Source: Oikopleura dioica
Taxonomy: Eukaryota; Chordata; Appendicularia; Copelata; Oikopleuridae
Reading direction: 5' to 3'
Assembly (NCBI GenBank): GCA_907165135.1
Contig: OU015567.1
Span: 4,655,001 to 4,719,000 of the forward strand
Length of the DNA: 64,000 bases
Position 1 is the stretch's first letter; every line of letters begins with the position of its first letter. Under the pieces are notes generated by a model. That model searched no databases. It had not been told where the DNA came from and worked only from the letters and a program-made list of their open reading frames with translations. A program made the position numbers and the translations under genes. Below are positions 11,601 through 30,700 of the stretch, one piece after another.

Positions 11601-12476
11601 ATCAGGAAAAGGGTTGAAAAAATTTTTTTCGGCAAGATCTTTTTATCGGGCAATTTTCGACTCGAAATAGTGCAACGTCAAATGTGGCTCTGGAACTCAA
11701 ACTCGAACTCGAATTTGCGTTGGTGGCAATTCTTGCGCTGGTCCTCGATCTGAAACGAAAATTTGCGATCGACCATGTTCCACTTCGGCTCCAGCTGGTT
11801 TCTTGGCAAGAGGGTTGGCGACATTGAATGGCAACTGCGCTTTTGATATGAAGAGAAGAGAGCTTGAGTGCAAAGGAAAGCGGATTTTCTTCCTTGATAT
11901 CATGAAAAAAATTGAAAAATAATATTTTTTCGGTGAGATTATCCGGAATCAAGGAAGAAAATCCCAAAAAAGCGAGTAATCTTGAACATATTCCTCCTTT
12001 TGAGCGCGATTTTGCTAGCCGACAAGGAAAACAACAACGAATCAAGCTCATGAAAAATCTCAACTTCGAAGGAAACGCCATAGAAGATCTCGGACACCTC
12101 AATGGCTATTGCAAGTTTGCGAAGGGAAAGGTAACCATTCATCTCATTTTTCACCTTTTCAAATTATGCTTTTTGAAGATCGACACGATCAATCTCGCGA
12201 AAAACAAGCTAAAATCTCTCCGCGCCGCCGATTTCAGCTCTTGTCGCCAAATCAGGGAGCTGAATATTTCAGAAAATCCACTTTCTTCACTCGATATTGC
12301 AGCTTTCAAAAACATCAGAAAGCTATCAAAGCTTGTTGTTTCCAAAGATTTATCTAGCTGCTGGGGCATTCAAGGTAAAAATTCGGAAAAATATCTTCAG
12401 AAACTAACTTTTCAAAGATGTTGCTGATCTAATGATGCTTTCCAATCGGCTTGGAATGCAACTTGAAGTTGTATAA
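8605..12476 (+). CDS. Secreted CAP-domain protein with three TSP1 repeats and a leucine-rich tail
   Basis: ATG 8605 starts a signal-peptide exon (MKISNFIALCISFAAG). CAP (CRISP/SCP) motifs follow over exons 9356-9449, 9859-10114 and 10292-10435: ANLRRAAVKPRPANMKYVTWDE, CQFGHST, GYTIGENIAVF, HYEVLVHAEQ, GCAVSSC and VVCHYAP. A short Cys module (GGFCGKCPRGWNGGC) comes next. Exons 11254-11605 and 11671-11874 hold three thrombospondin type-1 repeats (WSEWSSCTRTCG, WSNWSACDKTCG, CNVKCGSGTQTRTR). Exons 11954-12130, 12179-12374 and 12418-12476 encode leucine-rich repeats (INLAKNKLKSL, LNISENPLSSL). Four introns fit only as G[A/G]-AG: 9132-9355, 10115-10291, 11606-11670 and 11875-11953. The join between about 10890 and 10986 is unresolved. 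The stop TAA overlaps an AATAAA signal. Function is inferred as extracellular binding. This domain order is unfamiliar to me. Confidence 0.75.
8720..8910. repeat. Family-2 GCCGC hairpin repeat in intron 1
   Basis: Several AGCCGC/GCGGCT palindromes (8729, 8773, 8850, 8878) flanked by TCGA-type sequence sit inside the 8699-9002 intron of the CAP gene. Stems such as AAAGCCGCGCGCGGCTTTT can pair perfectly. Confidence 0.75.
9628..9800. repeat. Family-2 hairpin repeat in the 9450-9858 intron
   Basis: Begins ATCGAGAAGCCGCTTGCGGC and ends with its reverse complement GAAGCCGCAAGCGGCTTCTCGA. Internal GCGCGGCTT arms pair as well. The element has terminal inverted repeats but no protein-coding capacity. 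Confidence 0.8.
10597..10702. repeat. Family-2 hairpin repeat in the 10436-10754 intron
   Basis: TCTAGAATTATCGCTCGAAAATCG opens a segment whose far side is its near mirror (CGATTTTTAGCAAAAATTCTAGA). The segment encloses GCCGCGCAAAG-CGCGGCT and GAAGCCGCAAGCGGCTTC. It has the same termini and core as the copies in the neighbouring introns. Confidence 0.75.
11128..11236. repeat. Family-2 hairpin repeat in the 11067-11253 intron
   Basis: ATCGAGAAGCAGCTTGCGGCTT at the left and AAGCCGCAAACGGCTTCTCGAT at the right are inverted copies, enclosing GCCGCGG-CTCAGCGCGG. This is the fourth copy of this family within one gene. Confidence 0.75.
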
Positions 12477-12828
12477 TAAAAGCTCAAGGAGCGTTTTCTG
12501 TATATTGCAAAACCTGTCACTGTAAATTTCAAAATCCGTCATTCCCAATACAGTCCAAAACTTATTATTTGATGTTGATTTCTCAAACACAAAGAAACTT
12601 TTATTGAAAATTAAGTTTGATAATTTACTTGATAGTCTGAATCTTAGATGCGGCTGATCATCCCTTGGGGAGGAAGAGCTCGCTAAGCGCGATTATTTAG
12701 TTTCCAACTTTTTAAATTTTTAATTTGGCACTTCAAGATTCCCCGCCTTTTCTTCTTCTCGGGCTCCGGTTTACAGATATTTTGCCGCAAAAGCAAGAAT
12801 TAAAGAGAAAACCGCTTCCTTCAATTAA

Positions 12829-13170
12829 ATGTCTCAAGGTATATTTGAATTTTTGGTCTCAGCATCAATAAAGCTTGTTAAGACTTGGAGCTAGAATGGG
12901 ACGATCACGAGACATGTACAGATTTGGTCGTTGGCTCTGTTTTTTCACCGCGAAATTCGACAATAGAGCAATCTTTTTTTGAAAATCCGATGACGCCAAA
13001 TGAGCTTATGAAGATCCTCAGGGAGATCACCCTCTGTAAGTTCATCCTATGTCAGAATGAGTCATCATATTAATACTGGTCTAATAATAGCTGCTGACAC
13101 GCCGCCGACGACGATAATGAGATCGCTGAAGAAACTCAATTTACTGTCACATACTGAGATTCTTTTATGA
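12829..13170 (+). CDS. Small acidic protein of unknown family
   Basis: Three exons (12829-12838, 12883-13035, 13091-13170) with GT-AG introns of 44 and 55 bases give an 80-residue product beginning MSQDLELEWDDHETC. It has no signal peptide or membrane segment. The N-terminal half is acidic, and the C-terminal half has Leu- and Lys-rich text (TPNELMKILREITL, MRSLKKLNLLSHTEILL). The short first exon with only ten coding bases lowers confidence. The frame closes cleanly at TGA. I do not recognise it. Confidence 0.5.
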
Positions 13171-14279
13171 GAAGGAAAAAAACAATGAAAAGGATACCGC
13201 GAAGACCAAAGATTATGGCAAATTTTCGAATTGGGATTTTGAGCAAATTTTCGAGAAAACTTCTGTCTAAATCATCGGTCTTTGCGGTATCTAATTCGTG
13301 AAAAAATAAATTTTATGAAGATTTCGACAAAATCGACAAATCTTCCATTTTTTTCTGTCAATTTTAAATTCAACAATCTGACCATTTTTCTCATTCAAAA
13401 ATCATCCCTTCTCGGTTGCGGGACTCTTCATTATTTTTCAGAGAACGAGTGCGCTTTATGAATTTATAATCTGCTGTTTTCGATCACAACGAATTGTGAT
13501 ATAGATTTTTTGTTCTGAAGAGATGACAGGAATTCTTACGCTCATTTGTTTACTCGGCCGCTCACGCTTTTGCAAAAAATAAAACAAATTCGTTCTTTGC
13601 GCTCTGATTATGACGATCTTGGTAAATTGAGTTATAAGTAGCGGCATTTTTAACTAGTCAACATGAATAGAGACAACTGCGAATACTATTCGCCGAATAG
13701 AGAGATTCGGCGATTTTTGAAATCAAGGAAGAGATTTTTTCGAAGAATAATTTTGATATTTTGAAATTAACTGATAGTCATTACTGCTACCTTATAGTCA
13801 TAAGACCTGAAGAAAGAATGGAAAATAAATTAATAAAAAGCCAATTTTAAATTCCCTTTTTTATTTTTTTTTTCGGAATTTTGGTAAAATAGCAATTTAT
13901 AACGCACAAAATCTGTCTTTTCGAGAAAGATCTTGAATCTCTTTCTTTGACATTTTCCTTTATTCTTGCGGTTTCAAATTTGCATCAAAACACCGTCGAC
14001 GACACGCGATACGCCCATCTTTCAATATGTCGCCATGAACTTGCATTAAAAATGCACTAAAATGAACTTCAATAATCTACCCTGTTTTCAGGTCTTTTGT
14101 CTCTTAGATGAGCTGAGCCTTCCTTTCTTCGACCTGTTTTTTCTTTGCATGTCCATTAATCTAATTACACCTGGCGCATTCTAAGGGAGAATTTTTAGAC
14201 AAGAACTGATGTGATCGTATAGAGAAAATTTCCCGAAAAAGAAGAAATGAGAAAAACAAACTAGAAAATTTGAAAAATA
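13171..14279. other. Intergenic, no supported gene
   Basis: AT-rich sequence without spliced frames that hold together. Short open frames near 13456-13647 on the minus strand look like chance. Confidence 0.45.
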
Positions 14280-15034
14280 ATGGAATCAACCATCAAAAAT
14301 GGTAAGAAAATTTAGCTTTTCAGTAAAAGGGTGGGCAAAATCTTCAAAATCATTGGTGACAAGGGGTTATGGTCTTCTCTCAGCCAATCAAAAGCCAGTA
14401 TAGTTTGTGTCAGCCAATCACAGGCGAGAAAACCCTAGCCTTGAGGCCCAAGAACTCCCTCGATCACCCAAGGTTTTGCCAACCCTAGTTATGGTATTTT
14501 CGATTTGATCAATTTTAACGGTCTTTTTTCAGAAGAGCTACTAAATTCACAGATTTATCTGAATGCAACTGTACAAAATTACGAGCTTGCAGGTAAATTT
14601 AAAACAATCGACCCTCTTTAACTTATTTTTAGCTTCAATTCTTCCATTCTTACTGGTGTTCGGTGGCGTAATAATTTTATTCTTAGGATTGTGCATTTAC
14701 TTAACTTGCGTTTGCCCAAGGATCGTTTTTTCTCATTCGCTCAGCGCTTTGAAAAAGCGAGTTCAAGAAGCGGAATCGTTGATTTTGTTAACCCTGACTG
14801 ATCTGGGGTTGCGAAATGACTCGGAAGGAAAAACAAAGCAGCGTTTTGAGAAAAAGCACAAAAAGCTTCATTCGTGACTTGAGCCTAGAGACGAAATCAA
14901 ACGGCTCAGAGGACTCAGATGATGAGTCGGGAACAATGACGACGGACCTTAATTCTTCAGAAGCGTGTAAGTTCAATCGATTTTCTTCAAGTGACCTTTT
15001 GACGACGAATCAAACTGGAAATAGAAAATTATGA
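14280..15034 (+). CDS. Small single-pass membrane protein
   Basis: Exons 14280-14301, 14533-14592, 14633-14760 and 14828-15034 join in phase through GT-AG introns, giving about 138 residues. The order is a short polar N-terminus (MESTIKNEELLNSQIY), one strong membrane helix (ILPFLLVFGGVIILFLGLCIYL), a short Cys segment, and a Ser/Asp/Glu-rich tail (SNGSEDSDDESGTMTTDL). The last intron (14761-14827) is inferred because the downstream frame looks far more protein-like than the unspliced one. Without it the protein would end at 14877. A large first intron (14302-14532) contains CCAAT-like motifs. Orientation is probably N-out, C-in. Function unknown. Confidence 0.55.
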
Positions 15035-15045
15035 TCAGTACTGAA

Positions 15046-15262
15046 AATGTCACGAATGTCACGAATGTCTAAAATGTCAGAATGTCACAAATGTCAGAAT
15101 AACACAAATCTCAGAATATCACAGATGTCGCGAATGTCACAAATGTCACGAATGTCACAAATGTCACGAATGTCACAAATGTCGCGAATGTTAACGACAC
15201 AATACGAATGTTATCAAAAAGAAACATTTTCTCGTGACATTGGTGACATTTGTGACACTTTT
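15046..15262. repeat. ATGTCACRA minisatellite with an inverted arm
   Basis: Direct repeats of 9 or 18 bases (AATGTCACAAATGTCACG) run from about 15046 to 15190. At 15234-15262 the reverse complement (GTGACATTGGTGACATTTGTGACAC) appears, so transcripts could fold into a long hairpin. Confidence 0.8.
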
Positions 15263-15508
15263 TGCACTGTCAAAAATGGTTTTTTCTTCGTAAAGATCCC
15301 TTTTTAAAATCTCTTTTTATTTTCGAGAATGATCGAGAATTTCTTCCGCCGTGTGGAATCTAAAACAAGTTGAGTGTCCACAAACGTGATTATTTTTCGC
15401 GAGTAGCTGGCTTGAAAAGAAAGCGGAATCTGATTTAGGTAGCATTAGGGTTAAAGAGCTCCGTGTTCTGCGGCGCGGCGCCAGAATCCAAGACTGAACT
15501 TTGCGGCC

Positions 15509-15670
15509 ATGTCAAAGGCCGAATTTTTCACTTCTTCTAACGAAAAATATGCAAGTTGGGGCAAAATCTTTTTCGCTGGAAAAGGTCAAAAAATGGTCGA
15601 AAATCGTCGAAATCAGTGTAATTTCTTCTTTTTAGATGTTCAAGGAACAGAGATGAAATTCCTCGCCTAG
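15509..15670 (+). CDS. Possible small protein, unknown
   Basis: An ATG opens a 53-residue frame (MSKAEFFTSSNEKYASWGK) ending at TAG 15668-15670. It may contain a 57-base GT-AG intron (from GGTCAAAAAATGG to TTTTTAG), which would shorten it to 36 residues. No domain, signal peptide or conserved motif is visible. Retained only because start context and composition resemble the real genes of the window. Confidence 0.25.
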   Translation: MSKAEFFTSSNEKYASWGKIFFAGKGQKMVENRRNQCNFFFLDVQGTEMKFLA

Positions 15671-15784
15671 ACGATTCAATCTGCTTCTTCAATTTATGAA
15701 GCTTCTTCAATCATCAAATTTCTGTCTAAAAAACGAAAAATATACGTCTAGGTCGTAAAATAGAGCTTGTCGATGAGGAAGCGT

Positions 15785-15905
15785 CAGAAACCGACTAAAA
15801 ATTTCGACAAATTTTTCGTGGGCGGCTACTCCGCTGCCGAATCAAAGCTTTTGATTGGTTGAAAATTTCCACGCAAAATTTGTCGAAATATTCTGCTCCT
15901 GACAC
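15785..15905. repeat. Family-3 inverted-repeat element (CGACAAATTT termini)
   Basis: Left part GAAACCGACTAAAAATTTCG followed by ACAAATTTTTCGTGGGCGG, and right part CCACGCAAAATTTGTCGAAA then a GTCAGGAGC-like end. The two sides are inverted copies around a 40-base centre with GATTGGTTG. Two more copies lie in introns of the poly-protease gene. Confidence 0.75.
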
Positions 15906-15915
15906 CTCCCCTTGT

Positions 15916-16012
15916 CAACCTGTATAGAAAACCTGAGTCAGGGTCAAAAAAGCCGCGACGTTTTTATTCAAGCTCTCGTTAGACCCTGACTCAGGTTTTC
16001 TTCACAGGCTGT
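15916..16012. repeat. Family-1 inverted-repeat element, cleanest single copy
   Basis: Starts AACCTGTATAGAAAACCTGA continuing GTCAGGGTC, and ends GACCCTGACTCAGGTTTTCT then TCACAGGCT. The two arms are close inverted repeats of about 29 bases around a 38-base centre. It directly abuts the family-3 element. Confidence 0.85.
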
Positions 16013-16114
16013 TGCGCCCAGCCGGATTCTTCTTATGAAATTTTTTTAACATAAAAAAAGAACAAGAAATTAATCGACCGTGGAATTTATTTTCTCAATT
16101 TCGCGGTAAAATTA

Positions 16115-16324
16115 TCAATGAAAATTATCTTCCGATAAGAAATGAATGTTCCAGAAATAGGATATTTGATGTAATAAGATGTTCACAAGGTTTTTTTCTG
16201 TCGAAATTTTGACTTTTCCGACTCGGGGAAGATTATGGTCTTCCAACGCGTCCCAAATCCAACCACTGTTGTCTTGCACTTCCGCTTTTCTCGCGGTGAG
16301 ACACGTAGTGGCATGAATTTTCAT
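16115..16324 (-). CDS. Possible single-exon small protein
   Basis: 69-residue frame starting MKIHATTCLTARKAEVQDNS and followed within 25 bases by AATAAA on the minus strand. The first 45 residues look protein-like (SGWIWDALEDHNLPRVGKVKI) and the rest is hydrophobic and less so, so a splice donor near AACCTT|GTGAAC is possible. I could not find a following exon. No family recognised. It may be a gene fragment. Confidence 0.25.
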   Translation of the reverse strand: MKIHATTCLTARKAEVQDNSGWIWDALEDHNLPRVGKVKISTEKNLVNILLHQISYFWNIHFLSEDNFH

Positions 16325-16499
16325 ACCGAATCGCAATAAATAGACCGAACGCTAACCGAGTTGTTAGCGTGTTTGATTACTTGTTGCGTTTTTGTTTGTT
16401 GACTTTGGAACAAGTCGACTTTTGAACATTTAGAAACATTAACAAAAACTTTCTTGTCCGCTTATTTAGATCACAAGAAATTAAACTTGCCTCTAATTC

Positions 16500-16965
16500 A
16501 ATAATTTTCAAGGACCTCTCCCTAAAGTCAAGTAGTATTTTTTCGAACAGTGATTTCGGAGTGTTCCCGTTAAGATTTTGAAAATTTTATTTGTCTATGT
16601 TTTAGTCCGATCATTGGTTGAGGGCAACTGAAATAAAATCACCCGCGTCCACTTCTTAAGGGTGTCAGTACAATAAATGAAAGTGACTAACATCGATTTC
16701 CGCTTACGATCACGAAATATTTTACTGACCACTTTATTCAAAATCCTTAAGGATCCACCCCTCAATTCGGCATTTTTTCAAACAGCAATTTCGGAGTGAT
16801 CCCCTTAAGATTTTCAAATTTTTTAACCGTTATTCCAGCCCGATAGTCGCTTTAGGGCAAGCGAAGAAAAACACTCTCGTCTACTTCTTAAGGGTGTCAC
16901 TACAATAAGTTAAACTTTCAAAGATCGTGTTTTTCCCTAAAGCACCGTAAAATGTCAGTACGTAA
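16500..16965. repeat. Diverged direct duplication of about 230-250 bases
   Basis: Segments beginning near 16510 and 16745 share an ordered series of matches: TTTTTTC-AACAG-GATTTCGGAGTG, then CCC-TTAAGATTTT-AAA, then CCACTTCTTAAGGGTGTCA. Identity is moderate with small gaps, so the duplication is old. No coding frame crosses it. Confidence 0.6.
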
Positions 16966-19900
16966 GAGCTTCGCGCTTTGGAGCCTCCGTTGCGTCTGAG
17001 AACAAAAAGCTCTGTTATTGGCATTTGCCGCTTGTCTGTAAGAGTTACAGGAGCAAGGAGGAGATTAACAACGTGCCGACCACAATCTAGGCTGGCGATC
17101 AAACGTGCCGAACGCGGGGATAAAGGTGACCAAATTTGGTCGACGGAAAGACCGAAAGTCTATTAAACATTTTAGATGGCAAATTCCTGCCCTTACTAAT
17201 ACAATAGTCTTAGGCTTCAATTTTTGAAATAATTTGTCCTTTGATTTTTAAAAACTACATCAGGTTGTTTTTTCTCTTAAAATTTAGATTTTTTATGATT
17301 CCAAGAAAATAAAATCACGATAACTTTGGTACATAAGCCTTCCATTTTAATTTTATATATAAAATCGCAAAGTAAATTAGTTAAAAAGATGATATTTATT
17401 GAAAAAATAAAGATTTTATGGTTTTTATCCTGAAGTTTTTAATCTTTGAAATTGACTTGATTTTTTGATAATATGAAAAGCCCTAAAATTTTTCCGAAAA
17501 CTTATTTCCGAGCCCTCGAACCCCATAAGAAACCAGATATCGGCCCCGCGCAAGCAAAGAAAAAATGCTCCTGGATGGCGCTCGCGCGCGAATCGCGCGT
17601 TCTCATGATTTTCACCGCTCGTTTTGTTTCACCAAAGACTTTCCATCTGTTCACCCCTTTTTCTGACCTGAGATATTTTGGGAAGACGCTTTTTTATTTT
17701 TCTAGAAGAGAACTTTGAAACATCTGATACAGAAAGAATCAAAGAAATTTTGTGATAAGAAGAAGAAGAAGAAGGAGAATGATAAGAATACTTCCCTACT
17801 GGGGTTTTTGCACATATCACATGTAAGTTACGAAAAGATATAACATAAAAAATATTTCAGATTGATGGGTAGAAATTTTTGTTGAATTTTGATAATAAGA
17901 ATTTAACTTGGTGCGTCAAAATTTCTCAAAATTTTGAAGATTTTTTTCGATCTTCTTAAGCTCAAAAATTATAATTCAAAATATAATAAATTAATTAGAA
18001 AAATAAATATTATTAAAATAATTTATTTAATAAATAAATAATTCTAGTAATAAAAATTATAATTATAAAAATAATTATTAAATAATAATATATTATTAAT
18101 TATTTAATTTTATTTAATTATTTTTCAAATTATTATTAAATAATTTTTTCAAGGACCAAGAAGTTTCTGTTTTTGACCAAAATTTTTGGCAGCTCCCTTT
18201 ATATCCAACCCTATTAAAAATCATGAGTAAGTCCTCTCATTTCGTATTTGTATGAAAATAAAATTCCATATCATTCTTTTTTGCTTTCTAGTTTTAGTTT
18301 TGATTTGATTAGTTACCCTACGTAGTTACCAAAACAGGAAGTAATATATATACACCGCCAAATCATTTTTCTGTTGTCAAAAATAATCGGAAACTGGAGT
18401 CTTGTCATTTGAATCGCGGCGAGTGTTAACTCATTGTTGTAAAGCGCGTCTTAGTGAGCCGCTTTGAGCGATTTATAACGACATTAGAAGACTCATCGAC
18501 TCAGGCCAAATCTCGGACTCTCTTTTAAACAAACTCAACTTCGCTTCAACTGATAAGGCGACACCTAACAGCTTACTACTTGTATTATCGAGCAGGAGTA
18601 AATATTCTTAACCCCTGACGATTTGAGGTATCTCAATTCTACTGTGAACTTTTTTGGCTTTTTTCCGATTGATTTTTGAAAAAAATAAAAACCATAAGTA
18701 GGCATTTCGATTTAAGAAACAATAATTTTTAAACTTATTTCTAGTCGACGATGACTGCTTTCACTTGATATCCTATTTATTGATCAGAATCATATTTACT
18801 TGAATTAACCTGAATCCATTATTACATATCAAACTGGGTCATCGGCAATGACTCATTGCTATATTTTACAGGAAGACGGAGAAACCCAACCGGGAGTTCG
18901 AAAACTCGTTGCGCTGGATAATGTCTAGTTTTCTAGCGCGCACGAGCGATATTTTTATAGATGTTTTGCTGGGCATTGATAACGTTCACCACCGGATTCA
19001 GACACTTTCCGACTTATAATTTTTATTTTCATCTTTTTCTCTCTTTCAATTTTTTCTTATTTTTTGATCGAGAATCAAGTTCAATTTCAGTTTTTATAAC
19101 GTGAAAGAGCTCGTTTTTGTCATTGAATAAAATTTCTGTAGAAGCAAAAACACAAGTAGAAAGGGGGTTGAACAAGGCTGGGAAGTGCGTGAGAGATTCA
19201 ATTAGGCGACAAGCTGCCCAACGTGAATACTGCTCGGCCGCAGGAACACGCTCAAATCTCCAAAAGCGGAAAATCCAGTTTAGATTTTTTGAAAATCAAT
19301 GTTGGGCCTTTTCCCCAAGATCGACATTTAAGATTCTTTACCGGAAAATTTTCCTCTTTTTCGATAAAAATAGGAGAAATAAGCCTAAATCTGTCAACAC
19401 AACATTTTTCCCAGGGTACGTCCTTACTTATGGGCGTAAGTGGGTTAGGATCTTGACCGATTGATTGCGAGATCAGAAGCTAAAAACATTTCTCAAACGC
19501 AAGGTTGACAAGATTTTTAAATTTCCAAACTCAATTTCGACTCTTGATGTGTCTCAAAACAACGAATTTGCTTGCCTGATTTTTGATGAATTTTGTAAAA
19601 AAGGGCGGAAAATTGAACGTGACTTTTTATGTGTATGAGCTCTTGAAAGCGCAAAGTAAGGACAATAATTACTCGCCAATTAGAAGCTCAATATGCAAAT
19701 AGAGCTAGGACCGCAAATCTGTCACTGACCGAGCAGACGGATTCCGAATTTCAAGGACTGGGAATAATTCTTCATGCTTTTTCTTTTCAACTTGACTTTT
19801 GAAAGTCGAAGTTTCCAGATCATTCTTCTTCGTTGGATAAGAGCTATGAATGGATGAAAGTTCTAAGGGGGATATCTCGCTTTCGATTGGCTGATTGAAA

Positions 19901-20394
19901 GAAAACTCGACTCTGATTGGCTGATAAGGCCCCAACTATCAGGATTTCACCAACTCTAGAAGCATGTACCTCTTTTCTTATAACCACAAAAGACCTTGTT
20001 GTTTACCGACTTAAGATCAAATATTTTCCCTTTTTCTACGAAATGATAGTTATAAAGATTAAATATTTCAAAAGACGATTATCAAATTGGCAATGCTAAA
20101 ATTGAGAGCCGATTTTTTCTGCTGAAAATTATAAAACAAACCCATGAATTTGAAAACGCCTGCAAATTCGCTCACGAACAAGCCACCATGGAAGGCCTCG
20201 TTTAATTGGAAACACATGTCGAGTGGTTCTGCTCAGTGAATCTGCTTTATAGGATTAGTTTTCTAAGGATCTCGATATCCGTGAAATGAGCGCATTTATT
20301 GATTCGATAAGACATTGCCTGATTTTCTCGATAAACCTGTTCTTTCTCGAATAAATACGGAAGTTAAATGTGATAAAATTTAATTTTTACCGAT
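16966..20394. other. Gene-poor region
   Basis: No exon chain can be supported. It contains a nearly pure A/T block at 17960-18140 and CCAAT-type motifs (ATTGGCTGAT) at about 19886 and 19916. Open frames at 17473-17718 and 19117-19464 lack start context, domains and splice partners. Confidence 0.45.
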
Positions 20395-20732
20395 TTAAGG
20401 ACCCCCTTAGGTTTTTCCTTTTAAAAATGAAAATTTAAAAACAACATATTTTTGGTCCTCAGGTTAAATTTGCTTCAAAAACTTGAAAAGAGAAATGTTT
20501 GACCAAGATTCTTGGTCCAAAATCAATACTTTTTCCAAAATTTGGGTGAATTCGTCAATTTTCGGCGAAAAGTCCAATTTTCAAACGCGATTTTAAGGGT
20601 GTTAGAGTCGAGATATACTCCCAAAAAATAGAGCCTTAAAATCGTTTTTTTGACCCGAAAACCATTTCCGGGGTCAAAATTTTAAAATTCCGAAATTTGA
20701 TTTTTGAAAAAAGCTGACGAGGGGGTCCTTAA
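20395..20732. mobile_element. Short non-autonomous element with TTAAGGACCCCCT termini
   Basis: TTAAGGACCCCCTTAGG at the left and the inverted GAGGGGGTCCTTAA at the right bound 338 bases without coding capacity. This is the usual layout of a MITE. A target-site duplication is not clear. Confidence 0.6.
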
Positions 20733-20876
20733 ATTTTCCCGTGTTTAGTTCATTCCCAAAGATCTTGAGTTTGATACAGCATTATGCTAGCAAAAATTAG
20801 TGTTCACGGTTTGGATTTTCCGTTTGTTAAATCCATCCTGCTCTCAAGTAACTAATTTCGCCTAATTCCTCTTTTA

Positions 20877-21024
20877 GGCAGTGTTACAATGCAGTAAATC
20901 AGCGACAAACGCGACGGAGGCGATTCAACAGCGCATCGCAGCGGAGAGAGAGGATATTCATGTGTTCATTGGTGGTGTCAATGTCGATGGCGAGTTTGAC
21001 AAAAATGAAAGAGAAGTTCAATAA
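20877..21024 (+). pseudogene. Isolated trypsin-domain exon remnant
   Basis: After a TTTTAG acceptor, 48 codons read AVLQCSKSATNATEAIQQ, then EREDIHVFIGGVNVDG and NEREVQ, ending at TAA. This matches the part of a trypsin domain that follows the catalytic His-Cys loop (the x-I-x-V-x-I-G strand and following loop). The catalytic His is absent, and no partner exons with the Asp or Ser motifs occur before the next gene. It is probably a decayed extra domain of the adjacent poly-protease gene, or an exon of it that I cannot connect. Confidence 0.5.
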
Positions 21025-21215
21025 TGACGATTCGGATAATCATTGTTTTTGAAAGAACTGTAATTCAAAAGTGGGTTCTTCTGAGGGATAAAGATCCAAA
21101 TTAGCATAAAATGACAAGGTTTTTGACGCATTTTCGCCTTCAAAAAATGCATAATCAATTCATTTTCGTCTCAAAAATTGCCAACAAAAAGTATTATCGA
21201 ACTCGATCTGAATAG

Positions 21216-29591
<8,376 letters not shown>

Positions 29592-29904
29592 GAAAAAACT
29601 CTATTCATGTTATTTGCCGATCTTCAAATGCTGCCATAACTTATCAATCTGTACATATCATTCTTTCCACTTTGCCAAATAGCATTTCTTTTTTCTATGT
29701 TCCGACCTGTGTGTTTCCCTTTTTATACCTTCGAAAAAGCGGGCTCTAGAATCCCTTCTAGCGCTTCCCTGTTCTGCTGTGATAATACAGATAGATACAA
29801 CTGTACAAAAGAAGTCAAACAAAATTCGAATCGGAGAAGTCTCTCTCTGAATTGGCTCAAATAACTTAATAAAGTCAACATTTCTTAATAACATTTTTGC
29901 GTTT

Positions 29905-30210
29905 TTATTGCTTCCAAATCATGGTGAGAATTGGTGATTCATGGCATTCGTCAAGGATGTGCTGGTAAAGATCAGCAGTGAGATCTTTTCCTTGATTTTC
30001 CACGGCGTTTATCGCATCTTAAAATATCATGAGCAGAAGAAGACAACGAGGAGTCATACCAGTTTCGCACTTGAGCGTATATTTATAAAGAAGTAGCAGT
30101 CGCTCTTCGTCGTTCATCGTTTTCCAGGATTCAGTATGGATCTTCGTATGGGCGTACGGATCTATCGCAAAAATTGACATTGGCAAAAATAAAAGGAAGA
30201 GAAACTGCAT
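29905..30210 (-). CDS. Small secreted protein, 87 residues
   Basis: Two exons (30060-30210 and 29905-30017) separated by a 42-base GT-AG intron. The product starts with a clear signal peptide (MQFLFLLFLPMSIFA). The mature part of about 72 residues is charged, with two Cys (KYTLKCETDAIN and ILDECHESP) that could form one disulphide. It lies tail-to-tail with the poly-protease gene; only about 313 bases separate the two stops. A decayed second copy lies upstream at about 30.6 kb. Family not recognised. Confidence 0.7.
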
Positions 30211-30568
30211 TCTGAGAAAAATCAGAAGATGCTTTTCCGAGGCAAAATCATTTGATCTTATACAAGACGAGTTTGACGGTTCATTGAACAATTATACAAA
30301 GAAAAATAACGCAAGTTACAAGCGTGGTTCGTCTGTCAGTACTGTCATGCTCACGGTTGTTTGTTCAGAGAAACATTTTCTCCTGACATAAGCACGACCT
30401 AACCATGACCTTTTTCAAGTTCTCAAGATAATAACTTCTAGGGTTATGATATAAAGCAAATCACGAGATTTGCTGACATCTTTAGACATATTCAAATGTG
30501 CTCTACCGAGAAAGAGGAGGATATGCGGCCTAGCATTAACATTTTAATTTGTAACAGATAGATACAAC

Positions 30569-30700
30569 TTTCATTTACAAAAGAAAACCAACCGCTCGTC
30601 ATCCTGCATCATTTATTATGATTCAGAATGGATTTTTGCATGTGCGTTTGAATCAATTGCGGAGAACATTAGTACCTACCAAGGTATATTAAACAGAGAG
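30569..30700 (-). pseudogene. Decayed duplicate of the 87-residue secreted protein gene
   Basis: On the minus strand this reads SAIDSNAHAKIHSES, then two consecutive TAA stops, then MMQDDERLVFFCK. The functional copy reads FAIDPYAHTKIHTES, WK, TMNDEERLLLLYK. The two in-frame stops replace the WK codons. Flanking upstream sequence is also duplicated (CGTCTGTCA-TACTGTCATG at about 30331 and 30771), so the duplication included promoter sequence. Confidence 0.7.

Noticed and set aside
17473-17718. 81-residue plus-strand frame next to GCGCGCGAATCGCGCG palindrome
   Set aside because: Composition and lack of splice sites suggest chance. The palindrome alone is too short to name an element.
19117-19464. 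115-residue plus-strand frame
   Set aside because: No ATG with context, no domain, no splice partner; sits in gene-poor DNA.
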